Under the pieces are notes generated by a model. The model saw only the letters and a list, made by a program, of their open reading frames with translations, was not told the origin of the DNA and searched no databases. DNA of 35,743 bases. Source: Vulcanimicrobiota bacterium (GTDB taxonomy: Bacteria > Vulcanimicrobiota > Vulcanimicrobiia > Vulcanimicrobiales > Vulcanimicrobiaceae). This document shows, piece by piece, positions 9,562 through 17,610 of the stretch. The stretch is taken from assembly GCA_003155175.1 (NCBI GenBank), contig PMFP01000170.1, positions 3,873 to 39,615 of the forward strand, read 5' to 3'. Position numbers and translations under genes: made by a program. The first letter of the stretch is position 1. The number at the start of each line of letters is the position of its first letter.

Positions 9562-12500
9562 GGGGTATCCTCCTGGAGCCGGTTGGCGGTTAAGAACGAG
9601 CGATAGGCGGTCATGGCGCGGTCGAAGTCGTCGCGGATGGCGGCCGCCTCGCGCTCGTGGGGAGGCAGCGGGGGCCCTTGCGAGAGGGCGACGTCGCCGA
9701 GCAGGATGGTGATGCGTTCGCGCACGCGATCGGGCGCGTACATGTCGTCTTCTGAGTTGACGGGGTTGGAGGTGAACTGCGCATAGACGGCATCGAGGCC
9801 GGGCAGCTTCGACGTTGCGGCGTTCGCGCGCAGTCCGTCGAGGCGATTGAGAGCGACGTCGATCTGAGAGAGCTCGTCGTCGAGGGCGCGGACGAAATCG
9901 CGGCGCGCGACGTATTGCGCCTGCGTCCATTGCGCGCGCGGGTCGGGCCGCAGTTCGAGCGGCTGCTCGACCGCGCCGCCGTCTGCGTGCAGCCGGACGA
10001 CGTACGAGCCGGGGACGGCGGGCGGCGGCGCGGCCGAGCGATTCCAGGCACGCGCTTTCTCCCACGGTACGGGTCCGCGTTCCGAGAGATCCCACGCCAC
10101 GCGGTTGATGCCCGGCGCGTTCGTGCCGTCGAAACGGTTCACCTGACGGCCGTTCGCATCGAGAATCTCAACGTACGGCGGCGCGTTCGACGAGCGCGGC
10201 AGGTAGTACGATATCGGCGCGCCGGCGATGGGATCCGCGCCGGCGAACGCCCCTGCCGGCGCGCAGCACTCGGTGTCGCCCATCCCGTATTGGTCCGCCC
10301 ACCACAGATACCACGCTCTTGCCGGAGGCGGCGGGAAGAGCGCCGCGGCGCCGCCTGCAACGGCCTTCGAGAGCTGCTGAACGGGCGTCAAGTCGTCGAG
10401 GATCCAGATGCCGCGGCCGTGCGTTCCCGCGATGAGGTCGTTGGCGCGAGGCTGCACGCGCAGATCGTGGATCGAGACCGACGGCATACCGAGGCGGAAA
10501 CTCTGCCAGTGCGCGCCGCGATCGAAGCTGATCCACGCCCCTTGTTCGAGGCCCGCGTACAGGACGTCGGGATTGCGCGGGTCTTCCCTGACGACGTGCG
10601 CCGGCTGGTCCGCCGGGAGGCCCGCCGTGACGAGCGTCCAGCTCGCGCCGCCGTCGCTGGTCGCGAAGATGTACGGCGCACGATCGCCGGACGCGTGGCG
10701 GTTCACGACGGCATAGGCGCGATCGGCGCTCGTGCGCGAAGGCTCGACGCACTCCACGCGTCCCCATTGCGCGACGCCGGCCGGCGTCACGTTCTGCCAG
10801 TGCGCGCCGCCGTCCACCGTGCGCTGTACGAGTCCGTCGTCGGTTCCGGCCCAGATCGTCTTTGGATCGATCGGCGAGGGCGCGATGTCCAGGAGCGTGT
10901 CGTAGAATTCCGCGCCCGAAACGTCGGTGTTGATCGGACCGCCGGCGACCTGCTGCTTGGTGGGATCGTTGCGCGTGAGATCGGGACTGATGACCGTCCA
11001 CGTACGGCCCCGGTCGTTCGTGCGGAAGACGACGTTGGCGCCGAAATACGCGACGCCCGGATCCAGCGCCGAGAACGCGATCGGCGCCTCCCAGTTGAAG
11101 CGGTAGGCTCTTCCCGCCAGCGGCGCGCCGTTGGTATCGGTGACGTCGGGCGTGACGTCGTAGTTCTGGCGCGACTGCAGATCGAAGATGCCGAGCTGTC
11201 CGGTCAGTTCGTTGATGCCCACGTTCCAGACCGAATCCGGGTTGCCGGGCTCGGGCCAAACCCAGACGCCGTCGGCGTCGTTGGCGACGTCGCGCCAGTC
11301 GCGTTGCGTGATCCCCAGCGGACTGAGCGAACGCGACGGCCCGCAATACGAGTCGTCGTCTTGCATCGCCGCGCAGACGTCGTACGGATCGCGATCGTCG
11401 TAGCCCACGTGATAGATTTGCGCGAGATCGACGTTAAAGCGCCAGTCCCACGTCTTGCCGCCGTCGATCGAAATCGGCGCTCCGCCGTCGTTGGCTTCGA
11501 TGATGCGCCGTCCGTCCCGCGAAATCCAGAAACCGTGATGGTCCTGATGCACCGCATCGGCGACGTCCTCGAAGGTCGCCCCGCCGTCGCGCGTCTCGAG
11601 CAGATTCTCGGACGCGAAGAAAACGCGATCGGCGTTGGACGGGTCGACGGCAAGGCGGCTCATGTAGAACGGACGCTGATCGATCAGCGTGTCTTTCGAG
11701 AGCAGCTTCCAGGAGTTGCCCCCGTCGTCGCTGCGCCAAATGAATCCCGCGCGCGACTGGATGTCGGCGTAAACGCGCTGCGGCCGGCTGGGTGCGACCG
11801 CGATGCCGATGCGCCCGAGCGGTCCCGGCGGCAAGCCGCGTCCCGCGAGCCGGCGCCACGTGCGCCCGCCGTCGGTGGATTTATAGATGCCGTCGGCCGC
11901 GCCGCCGCTGGCAAAACTCCAGGGCTCGCGGCGAAATTGCCACACGCCCGCATACACCACGTTCGGGTGCGCGGGGTCGTAGTCCATGTCGGAGATGCCG
12001 CTCGCGGGACCCGCATAGAGCGTCTTGGTCCAAGTCCGGCCGCCGTCCGTCGTCCGGTACACGCCGCGCGCCGCTGTGTCGACGAACGGATTTCCGAGCG
12101 CGCCGGCCAGCGCAACGTTCGGATCGCGCGGATCCACCACTATCTTGGAAATCGCGTACGTGTCGCTAAGACCGCGATGCGTCCAGGTCGCGCCGCCGTC
12201 GCGCGTCACCCAGATGCCGTCGCCGTAGGATGCGTCGTTGCGCGGCGCGGCTTCGCCGGTTCCGGCCCACACCACGTCCTTGTTCGATGGCGCGATCGCT
12301 ACGGCGCCGATCGCGCCGGCGGCTTCGCGCGGCCAGACGGCGCGCCACGTGAGTCCGGCATTAGTCGTCTTGAAAACGCCGCCGCCGGCCGAACCAAAGT
12401 AATACAGGTACGGATCGAGGTTCGACCCGCTCACCGCGGCGGTCCGTCCGCCGGCGACGGCCGGTCCCACGTCGCGCCACGCAAACGCGCCCAGCGCGTT

Positions 12501-12584
12501 CTCCATGTCTTGCATCGCGCCGGCCGGACGCGGCAGCGCGCAACAGGTGGCCGCCACGGCAACGGCGGCCAGACGAAGCCGCAA
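9558..12584 (-). CDS. Secreted VPS10/sortilin-like, BNR/YVTN-repeat beta-propeller protein
   Basis: Repeated GVYRTTDGGRTWTKTL / GIYKSTDGGRTWRRL / RSDDGGNSWKLL / TSDGGASWTLV Asp-box units. Signal peptide after a TTG start (MRLRLAAVAVAATCCALPRPAGA). C-terminal domain GSYVVRLHADGGAVEQPLELRPDPR. Confidence 0.9.
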   Translation of the reverse strand: MRLRLAAVAVAATCCALPRPAGAMQDMENALGAFAWRDVGPAVAGGRTAAVSGSNLDPYLYYFGSAGGGVFKTTNAGLTWRAVWPREAAGAIGAVAIAPSNKDVVWAGTGEAAPRNDASYGDGIWVTRDGGATWTHRGLSDTYAISKIVVDPRDPNVALAGALGNPFVDTAARGVYRTTDGGRTWTKTLYAGPASGISDMDYDPAHPNVVYAGVWQFRREPWSFASGGAADGIYKSTDGGRTWRRLAGRGLPPGPLGRIGIAVAPSRPQRVYADIQSRAGFIWRSDDGGNSWKLLSKDTLIDQRPFYMSRLAVDPSNADRVFFASENLLETRDGGATFEDVADAVHQDHHGFWISRDGRRIIEANDGGAPISIDGGKTWDWRFNVDLAQIYHVGYDDRDPYDVCAAMQDDDSYCGPSRSLSPLGITQRDWRDVANDADGVWVWPEPGNPDSVWNVGINELTGQLGIFDLQSRQNYDVTPDVTDTNGAPLAGRAYRFNWEAPIAFSALDPGVAYFGANVVFRTNDRGRTWTVISPDLTRNDPTKQQVAGGPINTDVSGAEFYDTLLDIAPSPIDPKTIWAGTDDGLVQRTVDGGAHWQNVTPAGVAQWGRVECVEPSRTSADRAYAVVNRHASGDRAPYIFATSDGGASWTLVTAGLPADQPAHVVREDPRNPDVLYAGLEQGAWISFDRGAHWQSFRLGMPSVSIHDLRVQPRANDLIAGTHGRGIWILDDLTPVQQLSKAVAGGAAALFPPPPARAWYLWWADQYGMGDTECCAPAGAFAGADPIAGAPISYYLPRSSNAPPYVEILDANGRQVNRFDGTNAPGINRVAWDLSERGPVPWEKARAWNRSAAPPPAVPGSYVVRLHADGGAVEQPLELRPDPRAQWTQAQYVARRDFVRALDDELSQIDVALNRLDGLRANAATSKLPGLDAVYAQFTSNPVNSEDDMYAPDRVRERITILLGDVALSQGPPLPPHEREAAAIRDDFDRAMTAYRSFLTANRLQEDTP

Positions 12585-12587
12585 GCG

Positions 12588-13703
12588 CTAGTTCTCTTCG
12601 ATGGCCGTCAGGTAGTGCGCGTCGAACGCGCCGAGCAGTCCCTCGGCGTTCGCGTAGGGTCCGGGTTCGTACGCGCGCGAGGCCAGGCCGAGCTGCGTCA
12701 GCTCGCTGACCTTCCAATCTTGGCGGTTCGTGAGATCCCAGAAATCGACGGCGTCGCTCGGGTCGAAGCCGGGCCGTGCCATCGTCGCCGGATCGAAGAG
12801 CCACGAACACACGACCTTCGTGCGGTCCGGCGAGATCGGCTCCATGGTGTGGGTCATCACGTAATCGGGATGCAGGCTCAGGAGCAGCGACGGAAAGATC
12901 GTGTAGTAGTAGATGCGATTAAGGTTGTCGCCGTGGACGTTGCCGACGGGCGGCCGCTGAGATTTTCCGTTCGTCGTCAAGCTGCCGCCGGGATGGCGCA
13001 GTTCGGAGTATCCTCCGAGAAACGGTCCCGTCGCCAGGTCGTTGCGCCCGCTGTCCGACGGCGAGAGCTTGTCGAGCTGCGGATGCACCAGCGGACAGTG
13101 ATAGCATTCGGAATAGTTCAGGAAGACGAGCTTCCAGTTGCAGGCCAGGTCGTACTCGATCGAACGCGCGGTGCGAAGGCTCGCGACGTTCCAATCCGCG
13201 AAACGTCCGATCAGCGGCGCGAACGCGTGCTCGAACGGCTCGGGCTGCGCGGAGAGATTGACGAAAATGAAGCCCTCCCAGCACGCCGTCGCCGCCTGGT
13301 GCAGCGGATAGTCTTTGCGATCGAAATCCGGAATCTCGTTCATGTTGCGCGCCGCCGTCAACGTTCCGTCCAGTGCGTACGTCCACGCGTGATATGGGCA
13401 CTGGATGGATCCGGTGAAGCGGCCTTGGCTCTGCGTGCACATCCGCGTTCCGCGATGGCGGCAGACGTTGTAGTGCGCGCGAACGTCGCCGTTTGCGTCG
13501 CGCGTCACGATAAGACTCTCGCCCGCGACCTCGGAGAGAAAGAAGTCGCCCGGGCGCTCCACGCGCTCGACGCGTCCGACGCACAGCCAGTCGCGCCCGA
13601 AAATGCGCTCGCGCTCGCGGTCGAACACCGTGGAATCCCGGTAATAGGTCGCAGGCAGCGTCATCGCGTTCGCGCGGATGCTCGGCTTGGCAAAAGTCGT
13701 CAT
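12588..13703 (-). CDS. Rieske [2Fe-2S] oxygenase, ring-hydroxylating / quaternary-amine-type alpha subunit
   Basis: Rieske ligands CRHRGTRMCTQSQGRFTGSIQCPYHAWTY; non-heme iron site NYSECYHCPLVHP; C-terminal DFWDLTNRQDW. Confidence 0.93.
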   Translation of the reverse strand: MTTFAKPSIRANAMTLPATYYRDSTVFDRERERIFGRDWLCVGRVERVERPGDFFLSEVAGESLIVTRDANGDVRAHYNVCRHRGTRMCTQSQGRFTGSIQCPYHAWTYALDGTLTAARNMNEIPDFDRKDYPLHQAATACWEGFIFVNLSAQPEPFEHAFAPLIGRFADWNVASLRTARSIEYDLACNWKLVFLNYSECYHCPLVHPQLDKLSPSDSGRNDLATGPFLGGYSELRHPGGSLTTNGKSQRPPVGNVHGDNLNRIYYYTIFPSLLLSLHPDYVMTHTMEPISPDRTKVVCSWLFDPATMARPGFDPSDAVDFWDLTNRQDWKVSELTQLGLASRAYEPGPYANAEGLLGAFDAHYLTAIEEN

Positions 13704-13759
13704 GAGCGAGGCCCTCTACGGCTGGGTGGAATCCTTCGCCGGGGCTTCGATTCTCTTAG

Positions 13760-16075
13760 TTAATAGCCCCCTGCAAAGCCCGGTTTATTCGTCGGAAACT
13801 GCGGAAGACCACCAAAACGTTCATCAGGGGGCGCCCCTTGCCGAACGTTGTCGGTGTTGTGGGCTTCCAGGCTTCGAGCCACGACGGATTGGAACTCTTG
13901 GGCCGGGGTCGGCAGGCCCAAATGGAAGCCCTGGACGAGTTGGCACCCGCCATCCAGGAGAAAGCGCAGCTGGCCGGCGTTCTCGATGCCCTCGGCCAGG
14001 GAAGTCGTGCCCAGGTCGTGGGCCATCCCAAGCAGCGAGGTCACAACGCCCCCGGAACGGTCGTCGCCGATGCCTTGCACGAACGATTGGTCGATCTTTA
14101 AGATGTTGAACTCGAAGTCGCGCAGCCGGAGAAAAGACGACTGCCCCGTTCCGAAGTCGTCGATCGCGACCGAGATGTTTCGCTCTCGTAGACGCATCGC
14201 GGCGGCGATGATCTCATCCTCGCCGCGGGCGATCATGCGCTCGGTTATCTCAACGACGATCCGGTCCGGCTCGAGCCCGTAGCGCGCCATGGTTGCCTGC
14301 AGGGCTGCTGGGAACCCCGGGTTGAGCAGCTGGCGGGCAAAGACGTTGACGTAGATGACCATGTCGAGCCCGAGGGCGCGCCATTGCGCTTGACTACGGC
14401 ACACGCGTTCGAACGTCCAAGAGCCGACTTGCTCGGCTAGGCTCATGGAGTCGAGCAGATCCAGGAACGCCGCCGGGGTGAGCAGGCCCCGCTTGGGATG
14501 GTTCCAGCGCAGCAGCGCCTCGGCGCCGACGATGCGCCCTTCACGCGCTGGATTGCCGTTCGAGACCGACGGGCCGCTGAAAATCGGCTGGAAGAACATA
14601 TCGAACTGCTCTTCAAGAAACGCCGTGTGCAACTGGCTGGCCAGCGAGATCATCGGCTCGCGGTTCTTGTCGCCGACGTAGAAGTGAACGTCCGCCGTTC
14701 GCGCGCGCGCGCGGTCGAGCGCTTCGGCCGCATGCAGGATGAGGTGGGTCGGATCCTCGCCCGCCTCGCAGGTGGCCGCACCGATGGAAAACGCGGCATA
14801 GATGTGCGTGTCGCCGGCCAAGATCGGATTTTCAAAAGCCGCGCGAATCTTCTCGGCGACGAGCTCGACCGAGCGAACGTCGTTGCCTTGCATCACGATG
14901 CCGAATCCGCGGTCGCTGGTGTGCGCGAGGTAGAGCCGCCGCATTGGGATTGAGCGAAGGCGGTCGGATATGCCGCGCACGAACTCGTCGATCGCGTTTC
15001 GGGGAAGACCCTCGCTCAGCATCAGCATATTGTCGATGTTGAAGAGCATCAGCGTCAGCGGCCCCGTCGCGGCCGTGGCCGGGTCTCGCAACCACGCGTC
15101 GAGCGCTTGCGGATTTGGAAGGCCGGTGATGTTGTCGTGCCGCGCGCGCTCGATCGCGGTGCTCTCTTCGCGCCAGCGCTGCGACGTGAGCGTGCCGAGC
15201 GTCAGCGCGGTGAGGGCGGACGCGGCGACGTAACTTTGAAAGAGCAGCGCTTCGGCTGCCGTCATGTGATACCACAGGCCGAAGGCGACGATGGTGAGGT
15301 CCGCGCAGATGATGCCGATCGCCGCCATGCGCAGGCCTCCGCGCACGGCGAGCCATACGAGCGGCAAGAAGAGGAAGTAATACACCAGCGCGCCGGAGCC
15401 GCTCTCGAGCCAGCGGTATCCGATGATGGCAGAGGCCACCAGCAGCGCCAAAACGACGCCGAGCTCGTATAAGCGGACCTTGCGTCCGGGCGGCTCGGGC
15501 GGCGGCACCAGCGACGGAACCATCGCCGGCGTGAGGAAGGCCGCGAGGATCGGTACCAAGGTGAGGAAGCCGACCAGATCGCCGGTCACCCAGGTCATCA
15601 CTTGGGTGTAGAAGTCCGAGCCGGGCGTCGCTCCGGACGCAACCAGCAGGGCTACGCTCGAAAACCCGGCGGCGACGGCCGCGCCGGTCGTGACCGCCAG
15701 GTACAGCATCAGATCGCGAAACTCGAGGAACGGAACGCGAACGTGGAGCCCGCGTCGCAGCAAGACCGCGGCGAAACCGTAGATCAGCGCCTGCTGCGTC
15801 CCGAGCGCGATGAGGACCTGATACGTCATGGGCGCGTCGTGGCCCAGGAAGAAGCCTCGCAGTAACGCCGCCAAGATCGCGAGCGGCGCATAACGCGGGC
15901 CGAACGTGTAGATCAGATAGAACGTGAGCGCCGCACCGAGGGACCAGGGGCTCGACGACGCGCTTCCGGTATAGCGGGAGGAGAGCGCGTCCAGCGCCAG
16001 CCAGGCCAGGCAGTAGACGACCGCGATGGCCGTCGCTCTGACGATCCTGGGTGCGCTTGTACGAAGAGTCGACAA
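13760..16075 (-). CDS. MASE1-like membrane sensor with degenerate GGDEF and intact EAL (putative c-di-GMP phosphodiesterase)
   Basis: Multi-TM N-terminus; GGDEF-domain remnant (HDNITGLPNPQAL...SDRGFGIVMQ). EAL motifs EALLRW, VEITERM, AIDDFGTGQSSFLRL, LKIDQSF, AEGIEN, QGFHLGLP. TTG start preceded by GAGAGG. Confidence 0.88.
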   Translation of the reverse strand: MSTLRTSAPRIVRATAIAVVYCLAWLALDALSSRYTGSASSSPWSLGAALTFYLIYTFGPRYAPLAILAALLRGFFLGHDAPMTYQVLIALGTQQALIYGFAAVLLRRGLHVRVPFLEFRDLMLYLAVTTGAAVAAGFSSVALLVASGATPGSDFYTQVMTWVTGDLVGFLTLVPILAAFLTPAMVPSLVPPPEPPGRKVRLYELGVVLALLVASAIIGYRWLESGSGALVYYFLFLPLVWLAVRGGLRMAAIGIICADLTIVAFGLWYHMTAAEALLFQSYVAASALTALTLGTLTSQRWREESTAIERARHDNITGLPNPQALDAWLRDPATAATGPLTLMLFNIDNMLMLSEGLPRNAIDEFVRGISDRLRSIPMRRLYLAHTSDRGFGIVMQGNDVRSVELVAEKIRAAFENPILAGDTHIYAAFSIGAATCEAGEDPTHLILHAAEALDRARARTADVHFYVGDKNREPMISLASQLHTAFLEEQFDMFFQPIFSGPSVSNGNPAREGRIVGAEALLRWNHPKRGLLTPAAFLDLLDSMSLAEQVGSWTFERVCRSQAQWRALGLDMVIYVNVFARQLLNPGFPAALQATMARYGLEPDRIVVEITERMIARGEDEIIAAAMRLRERNISVAIDDFGTGQSSFLRLRDFEFNILKIDQSFVQGIGDDRSGGVVTSLLGMAHDLGTTSLAEGIENAGQLRFLLDGGCQLVQGFHLGLPTPAQEFQSVVARSLEAHNTDNVRQGAPPDERFGGLPQFPTNKPGFAGGY

Positions 16076-16203
16076 ACGGTATGCCTCTCGTGGGTTAGGC
16101 GTTAGCCTATCCTTTTAGTGAGGCGACGAGAGCGTGCCTGCGGGAGCGGCACCCCGGTCTGCAAGCACTCCGTAAAGGTCGCTTGCCCGTTTCTTAATGT
16201 AAA
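16076..16203 (-). promoter_or_regulatory. Candidate structured 5' leader of the EAL gene with SD-sequestering stem
   Basis: Inverted repeats on + coordinates: GCAAGC(16161-16166)/GCTTGC(16181-16186), GTGCC(16134-16138)/GGCAC(16148-16152), CTCTCGT(16085-16091)/ACGAGAG(16126-16132) enclosing TAGGC-GTTA-GCCTA(16096-16109). On the mRNA, ACGAGAGG is the likely SD of the EAL gene. Confidence 0.35.
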
Positions 16204-16225
16204 GGACCCCGGACGACCGGGGTCC
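16204..16225 (-). terminator. Intrinsic-terminator-like hairpin downstream of the lipoprotein gene
   Basis: Perfect 9-bp stem GGACCCCGG-ACGA-CCGGGGTCC; on the minus strand followed by TTTACATT (weak T-tract); 20 nt after the stop of the gene at 16246. Confidence 0.6.
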
Positions 16226-16245
16226 TGGAGGCTTGGACCTGCGAC

Positions 16246-17409
16246 TTACCGGACGACGTGCCAGTCGGTGATGACGTATTGCTTGCCGCTGGACGTGACC
16301 GTGAGGAGACCGTCGCCGAACGCATCGACGCTAAAGCTGGCGATTTGGGTGCTTCCGTTCGAGACCGTACCTTGGACGAATAAAGCGTTCGTGGGGAGGA
16401 CGCTCGGGTTGGTCGCCACGTTAAGCGTATCGCCGTTTGCGAGGGTCGCGTTGGCAATCGTCAGCGCGGCGAGCAGGCCGTGCCGGAAGGTCGCCGTGAT
16501 CGGCAGCATGTACGAGCCGGTCGCCGATCCGCCCGCGATCCTATAGCGCGGCGTCGCGATCGGGCACGTCGAATTGGCCGCGCCGGTCTGAATCGAAAGC
16601 GATCCGATCGCGCCCTGCTCGTTCGTGCCGGCGTGCGTGGCGCTCCACGTCACGGTGCCGTCCGCATTCGGCGTTCGCGTACCGTTCGTGGCGATGCCCT
16701 GCCAGCCGAAGGTTTCGTTCAGGGCTGCAAATCCGGTCGCGTTGTAGCCGGCCGAATCGCTGCAATACGGCTCGCTCGCTCCGGATTGCGGCAGCATGAC
16801 GAGCTCGTCGCCGGAGTCGATCGTCTTGGAACCCGAGATGCTGAGCGTCTGCGCCGACGAGCGATAGAATCCGTCGGCCGCGATCGGGAAGCCGTTCGCG
16901 TCGAACGTCGCGCCCGTGATGACGTTGGCGTCGGTCCGAACGGCGATCGGCGTTGCGTTTGCCGGGGCATAGAGTTCCGTCGTGACGGCCACGTTCTCCG
17001 CGCCGCCTCCGGCCGGCGTAAACAGACGGACCTGGTCGCGTGCCAATTGGGTGCACGCCGCGTCGTAGAACCACCGGGATTCCGTCGAGTCGGCGTTGCC
17101 GCTGCGGTCCGGAGAGAAGAACTCGATTCCGCCGTTACACGAGCCGGACGCATTGGGCCGGAACCGCGCCGATTGAGCCGTGGGCGCCGCGCCGGCCGAC
17201 GAAGGCGAGACGGCAACGTCGTACGACGCGAAGCTCTTCAGCGGCATTCCGATCGAATTCGCGGCCGAGATGGCGTCGCTCGCGCCGCCTTGACCTTGAG
17301 GCTGACTCGGGTTGCCGCCCGGCGCGGGATTCGTGGACGCGCCTCCGCCCCCCGAACAGGCGGAGAATGTGAGGCTGCCAATCAGCGCGAGAGCGAGATA
17401 AGGCCGCAT
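16246..17409 (-). CDS. Putative lipoprotein of unknown function
   Basis: MRPYLALALIGSLTFSACSGGGG lipoprotein signal peptide with FSAC lipobox and GGAAAGGA Shine-Dalgarno. No recognisable domain in the mature region. Start moved downstream from the ORF-track start at 17475. Confidence 0.75.
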   Translation of the reverse strand: MRPYLALALIGSLTFSACSGGGGASTNPAPGGNPSQPQGQGGASDAISAANSIGMPLKSFASYDVAVSPSSAGAAPTAQSARFRPNASGSCNGGIEFFSPDRSGNADSTESRWFYDAACTQLARDQVRLFTPAGGGAENVAVTTELYAPANATPIAVRTDANVITGATFDANGFPIAADGFYRSSAQTLSISGSKTIDSGDELVMLPQSGASEPYCSDSAGYNATGFAALNETFGWQGIATNGTRTPNADGTVTWSATHAGTNEQGAIGSLSIQTGAANSTCPIATPRYRIAGGSATGSYMLPITATFRHGLLAALTIANATLANGDTLNVATNPSVLPTNALFVQGTVSNGSTQIASFSVDAFGDGLLTVTSSGKQYVITDWHVVR

Positions 17410-17610
17410 GGTGCTGGTCCTTTCCGATGGAGGAAGATGCTGGGTTGTTTCTGAGAATACGCAGCACGGCGGCAAGCGGCATTAGCGCCAAATAAGAGCC
17501 GGATTGGATTTGGGAGAGAGCCGGCGCCGGGCGGCACCAAACGCGTGAATATCTCGTTGAACCGTACGTACGGCGACCCGGCGTCGCTGGGGCAGGGAGA
17601 AGAAGAAACC

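Noticed and set aside
6157-9606. Long plus-strand ORFs (6157-7917, 7942-9606)
   Set aside because: Antisense to the TonB receptor, no motifs, Arg/Val-rich artefact composition.
9562-10095. N-terminal extension of the TonB receptor ORF
   Set aside because: Reads the end of the VPS10 gene out of frame; the GTG at 9561 has AGGAGG and a signal peptide right after it.
9915-13763. 1282-aa plus-strand ORF
   Set aside because: Wholly antisense to the VPS10 and Rieske genes, Arg-rich with no recognisable motif. Long antisense ORFs are common in GC-rich DNA; the minus-strand genes have clear family motifs.
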